6,989 nucleotides of DNA from Bacteroidota bacterium (lineage in GTDB: Bacteria > Bacteroidota > Bacteroidia > Chitinophagales > Saprospiraceae), in the NCBI GenBank assembly GCA_018969455.1, contig JAGWYI010000223.1, positions 1 to 6,989 of the forward strand, given 5' to 3'. A program made the position numbers and the translations under genes. Of the stretch, positions 1 through 5,879 are shown piece by piece. Within the stretch, counting starts at the first letter, position 1. Each line of letters begins with the position of its first letter. Under the pieces are notes generated by a model. It was not told where the DNA came from. It did not search any database and was given only the letters and a program-made list of their open reading frames with translations.

Positions 1-2024
1 GCAACTGCAGATGCACTGCCATTGTTCGATCCCGAGCAGGATTTTTTGGTTTGATTTATTGTGATTTGCAAGGGTGTACCTGGCTGCAAAATGGTTGGCG
101 CCTGGCTGATGATGGTGCAAGCGTTTTGATCCGTTACGGTTACGGTATAATTTCCGGCAGCCAGCATGCTGATTTGCGCAGTGGATTCACCAGTGCTCCA
201 AAGGTAAGTGTAGGGCCCTGTGCCGCCATTGGTTTGTACGCTAAGCATTCCGTCTTTTCCGCCAAAACAATTTACCGGGCTTGGCGTAAATTGATTGCTG
301 ATGGCCGTTGCCTCCGATACAATAAAGGTAGAACTGTTGGTACACATATTGCTGTCGGTAACGGTAACCGTGTAGGTACCGGCCGTTAAATTAACGGCTT
401 CTGGGGTAGCCTGTCCCGATGAGTCGCTCCACTTGTAAGTCAGGGTGCCACTTCCTCCCAGGGCCAAAAATCCGGCCTTCCCGTCAGCGCCTCCCTTGCA
501 AGTTGCCGGTACGGTATAGGTATTCAGGATATTGATGCTTGGCGGGCAATTTAACAGGAGCGTGTCGGATTGGGTGCAGGAATTTCCATCCGTGACGGTT
601 AGCATATACTCCCCACACATCAAATTTTGCAAATTGGCCGTGCTGGCTCCGTTTGACCATTTGAAGGACAAAGGCGCCACACCGCCACTGGCATTTGAAT
701 TAATGGCGCCATTGAGCGCGCCTGCGCAGGAAGGGTCTTGCCCGCTTAAATTCACAACAATCGGAGTTGCAGCAGATATTGCAGCCTGAACTGTTTTGGT
801 ACACCCTTTTGAGTCTTGTACCGTAATTATGTAAGCCCCTGCACATAGCTTGCTTGCAATAAAGGTGCCGGCAGGCGGGTAAGGCTGGTTCCAGAAAATA
901 TTGTATTGCGGGGTACCTCCCGATGCCACAATGCTTGCGGTTCCTTCACAGCCGCCCGCACATTTTTCACCGGACAGATTGGTAACCGAAACCATTAAAT
1001 CGGGTGGACTAGGTACGAGTGCATTGTTGGCCAGGCTGCAACCGTGATAATCCGAAACTGTAACCGTATAAAGCCCGGCAGCCAAATTTACGGCTTGTTT
1101 GGTAGTTTGAGCACCTGGATCGCTCCACTGGTAGGAATAAGGAGAGGTTCCGCCCGATACATAAATGGCAGCCTTTCCATTGTTTTGCCCAAAACAATCG
1201 ATGGCGCGAACCGAAACGCTGTCAATTTTCAAAACGGCAGGTTGCAAAACCTGAACAAAAGTGAAAGCCTGGCAGTTTTTGGAATCCGTGATGGCTACCG
1301 TATGAAAATTGGCGTTTAAACCCGTTGCCGTTTGATTGGTGCTGCCATTATCCCACAAGTAGGTGTAAGGTTGCGTTCCGCCTGATACAAAAATGGTCGC
1401 CGAGCCGTTCGACCCGCCATAACAATCTACCGAATCTTGTTGAGACGTAAAGGTAAAAGGTGGCGGTTCCGGAACCGATACCGTTTGTTGTTGAGTACAT
1501 CCGTTGCTGTCATTTACCTTCACATTATAACAACCCGCAAATAATGCACCCGGATTGAGTCCGATAAATACCGGACCACCGGCGCAGGATTGCCAGGTAA
1601 CGGTGAGCGAACCAGTACCGCCATTTACCATGGCCATACCTGTCCCGGTATCATCCCCGTTGCAAATTACCGGCGTTACGTTTACATTTAAACTGATGGG
1701 AGGAGGCTCACTAATGGAGAAAAATACAGTATCAATACATCCAGTGGCATCTCTTACTGCAACATAATGATTTCCAGCCGAAAACAGATTGTTGATGGCC
1801 CCGCTTGCCAATACAAGCCCGGTTCCATCCACCAGAAAATCATAGGGGGGCGTACCATTTACGGCATTGATTAACACCGATCCCGTTGCCGTCCCATTGC
1901 ATAGGGCGGGCACTGTACTGACAAGCGTAGCATCCAGCGTGCAAGGCTGTCCCTTTAATACTCCGATAAAAAGGCTCGAAAGTATAAATCCCAAAAAGGC
2001 AGTATTGATTATAAATTTATTCAT
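1..2024 (-). CDS. SprB-repeat surface protein (adhesin-like), C-terminus beyond window
   Basis: This is a large secreted protein whose 674 visible codons are open from ATG 2024-2022 to base 1, so the 3' end is missing. Residues 1-25 form a signal peptide (MNK, hydrophobic core, LKG before Q26). Then come eight complete tandem repeats of 74-81 residues and the start of a ninth, beginning near residues 29, 110, 190, 264, 342, 421, 496, 574 and 652. Each follows the SprB pattern: CxG...G, then SGGTxPYxYxW, then LxAGxYTVTVTDxxGC, often ending in a proline-rich linker such as SEPPP. SprB in Flavobacterium johnsoniae is a cell-surface adhesin moved by the gliding machinery and exported by type IX secretion; here that role is inferred from the repeats only. 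A type IX C-terminal sorting domain would lie outside the window. Repeats 2, 5 and 6 carry four cysteines instead of two. The repeats are well diverged, so this is not a recent tandem expansion. Confidence 0.9.
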   Translation of the reverse strand, partial: MNKFIINTAFLGFILSSLFIGVLKGQPCTLDATLVSTVPALCNGTATGSVLINAVNGTPPYDFLVDGTGLVLASGAINNLFSAGNHYVAVRDATGCIDTVFFSISEPPPISLNVNVTPVICNGDDTGTGMAMVNGGTGSLTVTWQSCAGGPVFIGLNPGALFAGCYNVKVNDSNGCTQQQTVSVPEPPPFTFTSQQDSVDCYGGSNGSATIFVSGGTQPYTYLWDNGSTNQTATGLNANFHTVAITDSKNCQAFTFVQVLQPAVLKIDSVSVRAIDCFGQNNGKAAIYVSGGTSPYSYQWSDPGAQTTKQAVNLAAGLYTVTVSDYHGCSLANNALVPSPPDLMVSVTNLSGEKCAGGCEGTASIVASGGTPQYNIFWNQPYPPAGTFIASKLCAGAYIITVQDSKGCTKTVQAAISAATPIVVNLSGQDPSCAGALNGAINSNASGGVAPLSFKWSNGASTANLQNLMCGEYMLTVTDGNSCTQSDTLLLNCPPSINILNTYTVPATCKGGADGKAGFLALGGSGTLTYKWSDSSGQATPEAVNLTAGTYTVTVTDSNMCTNSSTFIVSEATAISNQFTPSPVNCFGGKDGMLSVQTNGGTGPYTYLWSTGESTAQISMLAAGNYTVTVTDQNACTIISQAPTILQPGTPLQITINQTKKSCSGSNNGSASAV

Positions 2025-2189
2025 TGTATCGATTAGTGGTTGTAAGGCATTGGGCATGTTTTGGCTTTCCATTGCAAAAAAAGATAAAACAGCGGATACT
2101 TTTTATACTCTTTTTGCTGCTTTGCACATTTAACATTGGAACCAAGGGGTTTATTTCTTGTTTAGGAAAACTTCAAAGCAGTTTTTTTC
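2025..2189. other. Divergent intergenic region between adhesin and esterase genes
   Basis: This A/T-rich spacer must hold the start signals of both flanking genes. I looked on both strands for the Bacteroidota promoter (TTG about 20 bases before TAnnTTTG) and found only imperfect boxes. An example is TAAATGTG on the minus strand near 2130, which has no TTG at the right distance. No hairpin terminator, riboswitch or RNA gene was recognised. The adhesin ATG has no Shine-Dalgarno sequence, as is usual in this phylum. Confidence 0.4.
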
Positions 2190-3050
2190 ATGAAGGAAGC
2201 AACTAAAAAAAACATGAGCAAAAATCCATATACATTGTCGCTTGCCTATCAACTGGCGGAAATCCCGTACCAAATGGCGCATTTTAATTGGTATCCCCAA
2301 CTCCCGAACAAAGCGCAATATTACCGATTTGGCAATAAATGGCGTCAATACTTGTTGTTTTGGCCGCATGCTAACCCCGAAAAAACGCGGGAAAGTGTGC
2401 TTGTTTTTTACCACGGCGGCGCTTGGAGGGCAGGGTGGCCCCAAATATTTCCCAATGTTGCCGCATTCTTCCTGCAAGCCGGTTTTCCGGTTTGTATGCC
2501 AGCCTATCGCTTGTCTCCCTGGTTCCAACATCGGCACATGCGAGAAGACATCGACAGCGCCATGCTAAAACTCCTGGAATTGATGAAAATAAACAATTTA
2601 CAGTCTAAAAAACTGCTTATTGGAGGCATGTCTGCAGGCGCCGAATTGGCAGCACATCTTTGTTTCGATAAACAACGGTTGAATAAGTTGGGCTTTGATC
2701 AATCGCGTATTTCAGGTTTTTTTTCGATCGGAGGCCCGCTCGATCTTGACCAGATGCCTCCTTTTAATGCCCTGCGTCAATATACAGGCGGAAAACCTGG
2801 AAGCGCTCAATTTCAAGAAGCAAATCCGGTAAATTTCCTGGATGGCGCCGAAAAAATACCCGCTTTTTTTCTCCACGGAAGCGCCGACGCCATTGTTCCT
2901 ATGCGCAGCGCTGCCGCTTTTGCTTCGCGGTATGCCGGACCCAAAGAATGGGTTGAAATACCGGAGGGTACCCACCTGGGCTCCATGCGATTTACCACCG
3001 ACAATACCTTTTATGCAGAAAAAATGCTGCGTTGGCTGCACGACAAATAA
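2190..3050 (+). CDS. Alpha/beta-hydrolase, esterase/lipase type
   Basis: This is a 286-residue putative carboxylesterase of the alpha/beta-hydrolase fold, closest in motif style to the HSL/acetyl-esterase (BD-FAE-like) group that cleaves acyl or aryl esters. Visible landmarks in order are HGGAW at residues 75-79 (oxyanion hole), GMSAG at 146-150 with nucleophile Ser148, HGSAD with acidic Asp233 followed by AIVP, and GTH with catalytic His262. The complete triad suggests an active enzyme. There is no signal peptide or membrane segment, so it is probably cytoplasmic. Substrate cannot be read from sequence; kynurenine formamidase-like or acetyl-xylan esterase-like activities are alternatives within the fold. 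ATG 2190 is used here, but ATG 2214 (residue 9, starting MSKNP) follows an A-rich stretch and could be the true start, giving 278 residues. The gene stands alone, divergent from the adhesin and convergent with the lipoprotein gene. Confidence 0.88.
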   Translation: MKEATKKNMSKNPYTLSLAYQLAEIPYQMAHFNWYPQLPNKAQYYRFGNKWRQYLLFWPHANPEKTRESVLVFYHGGAWRAGWPQIFPNVAAFFLQAGFPVCMPAYRLSPWFQHRHMREDIDSAMLKLLELMKINNLQSKKLLIGGMSAGAELAAHLCFDKQRLNKLGFDQSRISGFFSIGGPLDLDQMPPFNALRQYTGGKPGSAQFQEANPVNFLDGAEKIPAFFLHGSADAIVPMRSAAAFASRYAGPKEWVEIPEGTHLGSMRFTTDNTFYAEKMLRWLHDK

Positions 3051-3058
3051 TTGCTTTG

Positions 3059-3146
3059 CTGGAATTCACAGAATTTTGCGGGTAAATCAGGATTTATTTT
3101 GCTGATTTACAGCGATTTGTAATCCTGGTTTTGCACAAAATTCGGC
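3059..3146 (-). repeat. Intergenic palindromic repeat, copy 1 (reverse orientation)
   Basis: This is one of three related intergenic elements in the window. Read on the minus strand it begins GCCGAATTTTGTGC, runs through a centre containing TGTAAATCAGC and ATCCTGATTTA, and ends CGCAAAATTCTG then GAATTCCAG. The outer arms, 3134-3146 and 3068-3080, are inverted copies matching at about 10 of 13 positions. It aligns without gaps to the copy at 5691-5779 across most of the centre. It lies directly after the esterase stop codon. No coding potential is seen. Confidence 0.75.
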
Positions 3147-3178
3147 TTGAAGTATACATTACACCGCCGATTTTGTGC
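3133..3178. terminator. Candidate bidirectional terminator hairpin between convergent genes
   Basis: The facing ends of repeat copies 1 and 2 form an inverted repeat. GCACAAAATTCGGC at 3133-3146 pairs with GCCGATTTTGTGC at 3166-3178 (13 pairs with one bulged base), around a 19-base loop. It sits between the convergent esterase and lipoprotein genes, where a terminator serving both is expected. The stem is not followed by a clean T-run on either side, so termination is inferred from position and symmetry only. Confidence 0.4.
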
Positions 3179-3242
3179 ACAACGATCTTTTTAAATCATC
3201 GTAATTCACCCTGATTTATCCACAAAATCTGGCGAATCCTGG
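3165..3242 (+). repeat. Intergenic palindromic repeat, copy 2
   Basis: This second copy lies head-to-head with copy 1. The left arm GCCGATTTTGTG (3166-3177) and right arm CACAAAATCTGGC (3221-3233) are inverted repeats differing by one missing base. The element ends GAATCCTGG, matching AAATTCTGG in copy 3. Its centre is shorter than in the other copies by about 12 bases, just after AAATCAT. It lies immediately downstream of the lipoprotein gene's stop codon. Confidence 0.75.
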
Positions 3243-3249
3243 TTACATT

Positions 3250-3714
3250 TTAATGCTCCATTTCTTGCAGCGACTGATACTCTGCCTTTAGGCCGCCGAG
3301 CCTGGTTTTGATTTTATCAAAAATCAGCAACAATCCATTGATGTTCTCGCCAATTACATTGGCCTCCAGCAAGGCCTCCGATTGCCTGATTTGCCCCGTT
3401 TGATAATCTTCCGCCAATTTGCTGTTTTTTCGCAGCATATCCTGAGCGGTTGCCATGGTGGCAACGTATTTGTTGTGCTGCCCATTGATCTTTTCAAAAA
3501 GCGAAACATACTGCGGATTCGATTTTATGCCGGGGGCTGCCTGAGACGCAACGTTCAACAAACTGTCTATGCTTGCGCCAGTATGCTCAAAACTGGAAAT
3601 ACCTGCCTCCAGTTGGGTTTGCTGCAATTCCATTTGTTTTACCAGGGCTGAATTTTGTTGCCTACATGCCAAGAGCATTGTAATCAACAGATAAAAAAGC
3701 AGTGTTTTTTTCAT
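3250..3714 (-). CDS. Small lipoprotein of unknown function, helical
   Basis: I do not recognise this 154-residue protein. It starts MKKTLLFYLLITMLLAC: a basic start, hydrophobic core and lipobox L14-L15-A16 before Cys17, so it should be lipid-modified and anchored in the envelope. The mature part is rich in Gln, Leu, Glu, Lys and Ala with almost no Pro or aromatic residues. It probably forms long helices, possibly a coiled coil, at roughly 22-50, 65-100 and 110-152. An in-frame GTG at 3735 would add seven residues, but ATG 3714 gives the normal lipoprotein start and lies about 40 bases downstream of a TAAATTTG promoter box. The gene is divergent from folK and shares its short control region. 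A structural or periplasmic scaffolding role is possible, but nothing in the sequence shows a catalytic function. Confidence 0.8.
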   Translation of the reverse strand: MKKTLLFYLLITMLLACRQQNSALVKQMELQQTQLEAGISSFEHTGASIDSLLNVASQAAPGIKSNPQYVSLFEKINGQHNKYVATMATAQDMLRKNSKLAEDYQTGQIRQSEALLEANVIGENINGLLLIFDKIKTRLGGLKAEYQSLQEMEH

Positions 3715-3755
3715 GTTTGAGCCTTTAGAACGCACTATTATAAATAAAAATCGGA

Positions 3756-3763
3756 CAAATTTA
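3756..3763 (-). promoter_or_regulatory. Promoter -7 box for the lipoprotein gene
   Basis: On the minus strand these bases read TAAATTTG, a full match to the Bacteroidota -7 consensus TAnnTTTG. Transcription would begin near 3749 and give a leader of about 35 bases before ATG 3714. I find no clear TTG about 20 bases upstream, so only the -7 half is supported. Confidence 0.5.
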
Positions 3764-3764
3764 T

Positions 3765-3772
3765 TACCTTTG
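3765..3772 (+). promoter_or_regulatory. Promoter -7 box for the folK-kinase operon
   Basis: TACCTTTG matches the Bacteroidota -7 consensus TAnnTTTG and is followed by C, the commonest context. Transcription would start near 3779, leaving about 33 bases before ATG 3812. No TTG is seen at the -33 position. It lies one base from the opposite-strand TAAATTTG box, so the two promoters should compete for or share polymerase access. Confidence 0.55.
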
Positions 3773-3811
3773 CCAGCCTTTTTTGCCCAGTAATTAAAAA
3801 CTTTTTAAGCC

Positions 3812-4327
3812 ATGCCTTCAGGATCTCCCTTTTTGAAAAAATACATCAATGTTTACCTCGGTTTGGGCAGCAATATGGGCGACCGAATGGCCAACCTGCA
3901 AGCCGCGCAACAAAGAATAAACAAATACATCGGAAAAATCGCACGCCAAAGCAGCGTATACGAAACCCAGCCCTGGGGCAAAACCGATCAGGAAAATTTT
4001 TACAACATGGTGGTCATGACCAATACAAGCATGGACCCCCGCGAATTGCTCCAATCCATTGATGGCATCGAAAAAGAACTTGGTCGGGTAAAATCGGAAA
4101 AATGGGGACCCCGCTTGATCGATATTGATATTCTACTCTATGGAAAACGGGTAGTGCGCGATAAAGGACTCGAAATACCGCACCCCGAACTTCAGGATCG
4201 ACAATTTGTACTGGTGCCGCTCATGGAAATCGCAGGCGAACTGGAACACCCGGTTTTGCATCAAACCATTGAAGAACTTTATGCCGCCTGTACGGACGCT
4301 TCCGATGTTTTAATGCTGGAATCCTGA
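3812..4327 (+). CDS. folK: 2-amino-4-hydroxy-6-hydroxymethyldihydropteridine pyrophosphokinase
   Basis: FolK transfers pyrophosphate from ATP to 6-hydroxymethyl-7,8-dihydropterin, the step before dihydropteroate synthase in folate synthesis, in the cytoplasm. The 171-residue product spans the whole family length (about 160 in E. coli). Visible motifs are LGLGSNMGDR at 16-25, SSVYETQPWG at 47-56 (pterin-binding loop), FYNMVV at 63-68, ELGR at 89-92, and WGPRLIDIDILLYG at 98-111. In the last of these, Asp104 and Asp106 correspond to the Mg-binding pair. PHPELQDRQFVLVPL follows from 123. About ten residues precede the first beta strand; no closer start codon exists and the promoter box fits ATG 3812. 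The deoxynucleoside kinase gene follows after 13 bases, so both are probably on one transcript. This pairing is, to my knowledge, common in Bacteroidota. Confidence 0.96.
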   Translation: MPSGSPFLKKYINVYLGLGSNMGDRMANLQAAQQRINKYIGKIARQSSVYETQPWGKTDQENFYNMVVMTNTSMDPRELLQSIDGIEKELGRVKSEKWGPRLIDIDILLYGKRVVRDKGLEIPHPELQDRQFVLVPLMEIAGELEHPVLHQTIEELYAACTDASDVLMLES

Positions 4328-4340
4328 TAATCAAGCTGGT

Positions 4341-4991
4341 ATGCAATGCCCATTTCCTTATTCCTTCATCGCATTTGAAGGCAACATCGGCGCGGGAAAA
4401 ACAACCCTGTGCGAACGCCTCGCACATACCTACGGATGCGCGCTTGTACTCGAGCAATTTACCGACAATCCTTTTCTGCCTCGATTTTATGAACAACCCG
4501 AACGGTACGGATTCCCGGTTGAGTTGTTTTTTATGACCGAACGACACAAACAATTACAGGAGCACTTCTCAAGTCCCGACCTTTTCCGAAGCTGCACGCT
4601 CGCCGATTATGTTTTTCTAAAAACCTTGCTTTTTGCAAATAAAAATCTTCAAAAAGACGAATTTCGACTTTTTCAAAGGCTTTTTCATGTATTAAATGCC
4701 GGATTTCCAAAACCCGATCTTCTGGTCTACCTACACCGCCCGCTCGAAGTGCTGCTGCATCAAATTCAAAAAAGAGGCCGGGACATGGAATATGCAATTC
4801 AACCCGATTATTTGTTGGGCCTGCAATCGGCTTATTTCGAATTTCTAAAAACCGAAACCGAAATTCCTGTCCTGATTCTCGATCTGGGCGATCTGGATTT
4901 TCAACAAAATGAGGATGTTTTTAATCAAATAGTACATGTTTTGGTAGAAAAACATGCTTCAGGCCTTCAGTTCCGAAGCCTCACGATGTAA
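4341..4991 (+). CDS. Deoxynucleoside kinase (dAK/dGK/dCK type)
   Basis: This kinase phosphorylates deoxynucleosides at the 5' position using a nucleoside triphosphate, salvaging DNA precursors in the cytoplasm. The 216 residues match the family length. Visible features are the P-loop GNIGAGKTT at 14-22, LEQF at 37-40 with Glu38 as the likely general base, ADYVFLK at 88-94 in the substrate-binding helix region, and the lid KRGRDME at 144-150, whose arginines should contact phosphates. Whether it prefers deoxyadenosine, deoxyguanosine or deoxycytidine cannot be told from these motifs; the bacterial purine-type enzymes seem the nearest. It begins 13 bases after folK without its own visible promoter, so it is probably co-transcribed. 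Its last 33 bases overlap the end of the convergent membrane-protein gene. Confidence 0.92.
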   Translation: MQCPFPYSFIAFEGNIGAGKTTLCERLAHTYGCALVLEQFTDNPFLPRFYEQPERYGFPVELFFMTERHKQLQEHFSSPDLFRSCTLADYVFLKTLLFANKNLQKDEFRLFQRLFHVLNAGFPKPDLLVYLHRPLEVLLHQIQKRGRDMEYAIQPDYLLGLQSAYFEFLKTETEIPVLILDLGDLDFQQNEDVFNQIVHVLVEKHASGLQFRSLTM

Positions 4992-5666
4992 TTTGATGCC
5001 CTCCGCACCCTTCCACAATACAAATACCACTGCACACATGACCAAATGTCCCAGGTCGAAATGATTAAACCAAACACTGATTGAAATTTTAAACACATGC
5101 GGTATTACTGCCATAACTGCAATTGGAATAGCGCCCAGCAACCATAAACTGCCTTCATTGCGTGTACGTTGATATACAAATGCCTGTAAAATACCCATAA
5201 CCACCAAAAATCCGATCGCAGCCTGCAATTCAACCAGCCTGAAATCAACAAACCAACAAACCAGGCCAATAAAGAACACGATTTCAAACGCGCATGCCCA
5301 TCTCAAAAAACGGTTCCAATGCGGACGCATATATGGCTTCGCCTGCAAAATGGCAGCATGTTCCAGCGCGCTGACACCCAACATGCTGATTACCCAACCA
5401 GGCAACTTCCAGTATATGGGAAACAAATACAAAAAAGCATGGCCGATTACTCCGCCTATGGCCGTACCCAAGGCCATCAACAAAAAAAAGGAACGCAAAT
5501 AACGGTTCACGGCATCCTCCCGGACACAAGCGCCCAATTTGAACCAGGCTATTATGCTGAAACAGGCAACCAGCAAACCGGTTAATGTGGTAACGGGCTC
5601 CGCGATACGCAAAGAGCCAAAGTAAATGTCGGGCTGTGATAAAAATGTAAAAGGCGTTTCTTCCAT
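4959..5666 (-). CDS. Seven-helix integral membrane protein, function unknown
   Basis: This is a 235-residue inner-membrane protein with about seven hydrophobic segments, near residues 26-44, 59-82, 88-107, 121-140, 145-165, 173-193 and 206-220. No signal peptide precedes the first helix. Polar residues lie in or next to the membrane: His76 (IGHAF), Glu102-His103 (LEHAA), Asp141, Glu146, His190 (IPHVF), His202, Asp204 and His207 (HFDLGH). The start IAEPVTTLTG and overall shape recall an uncharacterised Bacteroidota membrane family that I believe is DUF6962, from memory only. Seven helices with histidines in helix 2 and before helix 7 also loosely resemble the CREST hydrolases (ceramidases, PAQR receptors), but the canonical motif spacing is not met. 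It starts at ATG 5666 and overlaps the convergent kinase gene by 33 bases. Its upstream region contains repeat copy 3; no clear promoter was found. Confidence 0.82.
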   Translation of the reverse strand: MEETPFTFLSQPDIYFGSLRIAEPVTTLTGLLVACFSIIAWFKLGACVREDAVNRYLRSFFLLMALGTAIGGVIGHAFLYLFPIYWKLPGWVISMLGVSALEHAAILQAKPYMRPHWNRFLRWACAFEIVFFIGLVCWFVDFRLVELQAAIGFLVVMGILQAFVYQRTRNEGSLWLLGAIPIAVMAVIPHVFKISISVWFNHFDLGHLVMCAVVFVLWKGAEGIKLHREASELKA

Positions 5667-5690
5667 GCGTTTTCGTACAATTCTTTACGC

Positions 5691-5779
5691 CGCCAGATTT
5701 TGTGCATAACGATCCTTATAAATCATTATAAATCAGCGAAATCCATCCTGATCTAGCCACAAAATCCGGCAAATTCTGG
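5691..5779 (+). repeat. Intergenic palindromic repeat, copy 3
   Basis: This third copy lies between the divergent membrane-protein and ruvB genes. The left arm GCCAGATTTTGTG (5692-5704) and right arm CACAAAATCCGGC (5758-5770) are inverted repeats matching at 12 of 13 positions around a centre of about 53 bases. The centre includes TATAAATCA twice in near tandem (5718-5734) and ATCCTGATCTA. It occupies most of the space where the membrane-protein gene's promoter should be and ends about 29 bases before the ruvB -33 box. Confidence 0.78.
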
Positions 5780-5807
5780 TATACAATTGGGCAAAACAGA
5801 AACAATA

Positions 5808-5839
5808 TTTGTTTTTTCAAACAAAATATTTCATATTTG
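5808..5839 (+). promoter_or_regulatory. Promoter for ruvB (-33 and -7 boxes)
   Basis: TTTG at 5808-5811 and CATATTTG at 5832-5839 are separated by 20 bases. This fits the Bacteroidota promoter layout, with one mismatch (C for T) in the -7 box. Transcription would start near 5846, about 34 bases before ATG 5880. This supports that ATG and argues against any start further upstream in the same frame. Confidence 0.55.
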
Positions 5840-5879
5840 CCGCAAATTACGTTGTTTTTTAATCCTCCAAGCAATATTC

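Noticed and set aside
51..1767. Several plus-strand open frames of 60-112 codons across the first 1.8 kb.
   Set aside because: They lie opposite the continuous minus-strand SprB-repeat gene, have no family features, and reflect the reverse complement of its repeat codons.
2025..2189. Candidate promoter boxes in the adhesin-esterase spacer, such as TAAATGTG and TTATCTTT on the minus strand.
   Set aside because: Each has a mismatch in the core box and no TTG about 20 bases upstream, so neither is supported well enough to annotate.
3059..3242. Possible CRISPR-like array formed by two repeat copies.
   Set aside because: The copies are in opposite orientation, diverged and longer than CRISPR repeats, with no regular spacers and no cas genes nearby.
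3715..3735. GTG start at 3735 adding seven residues to the lipoprotein.
   Set aside because: ATG 3714 gives a standard MKK lipoprotein signal and a leader length that agrees with the promoter box.
5787..5879. An in-frame 31-residue N-terminal extension of ruvB from a TTG start.
   Set aside because: It covers the -33 and -7 promoter boxes and resembles no RuvB sequence; ATG 5880 gives the usual family length.
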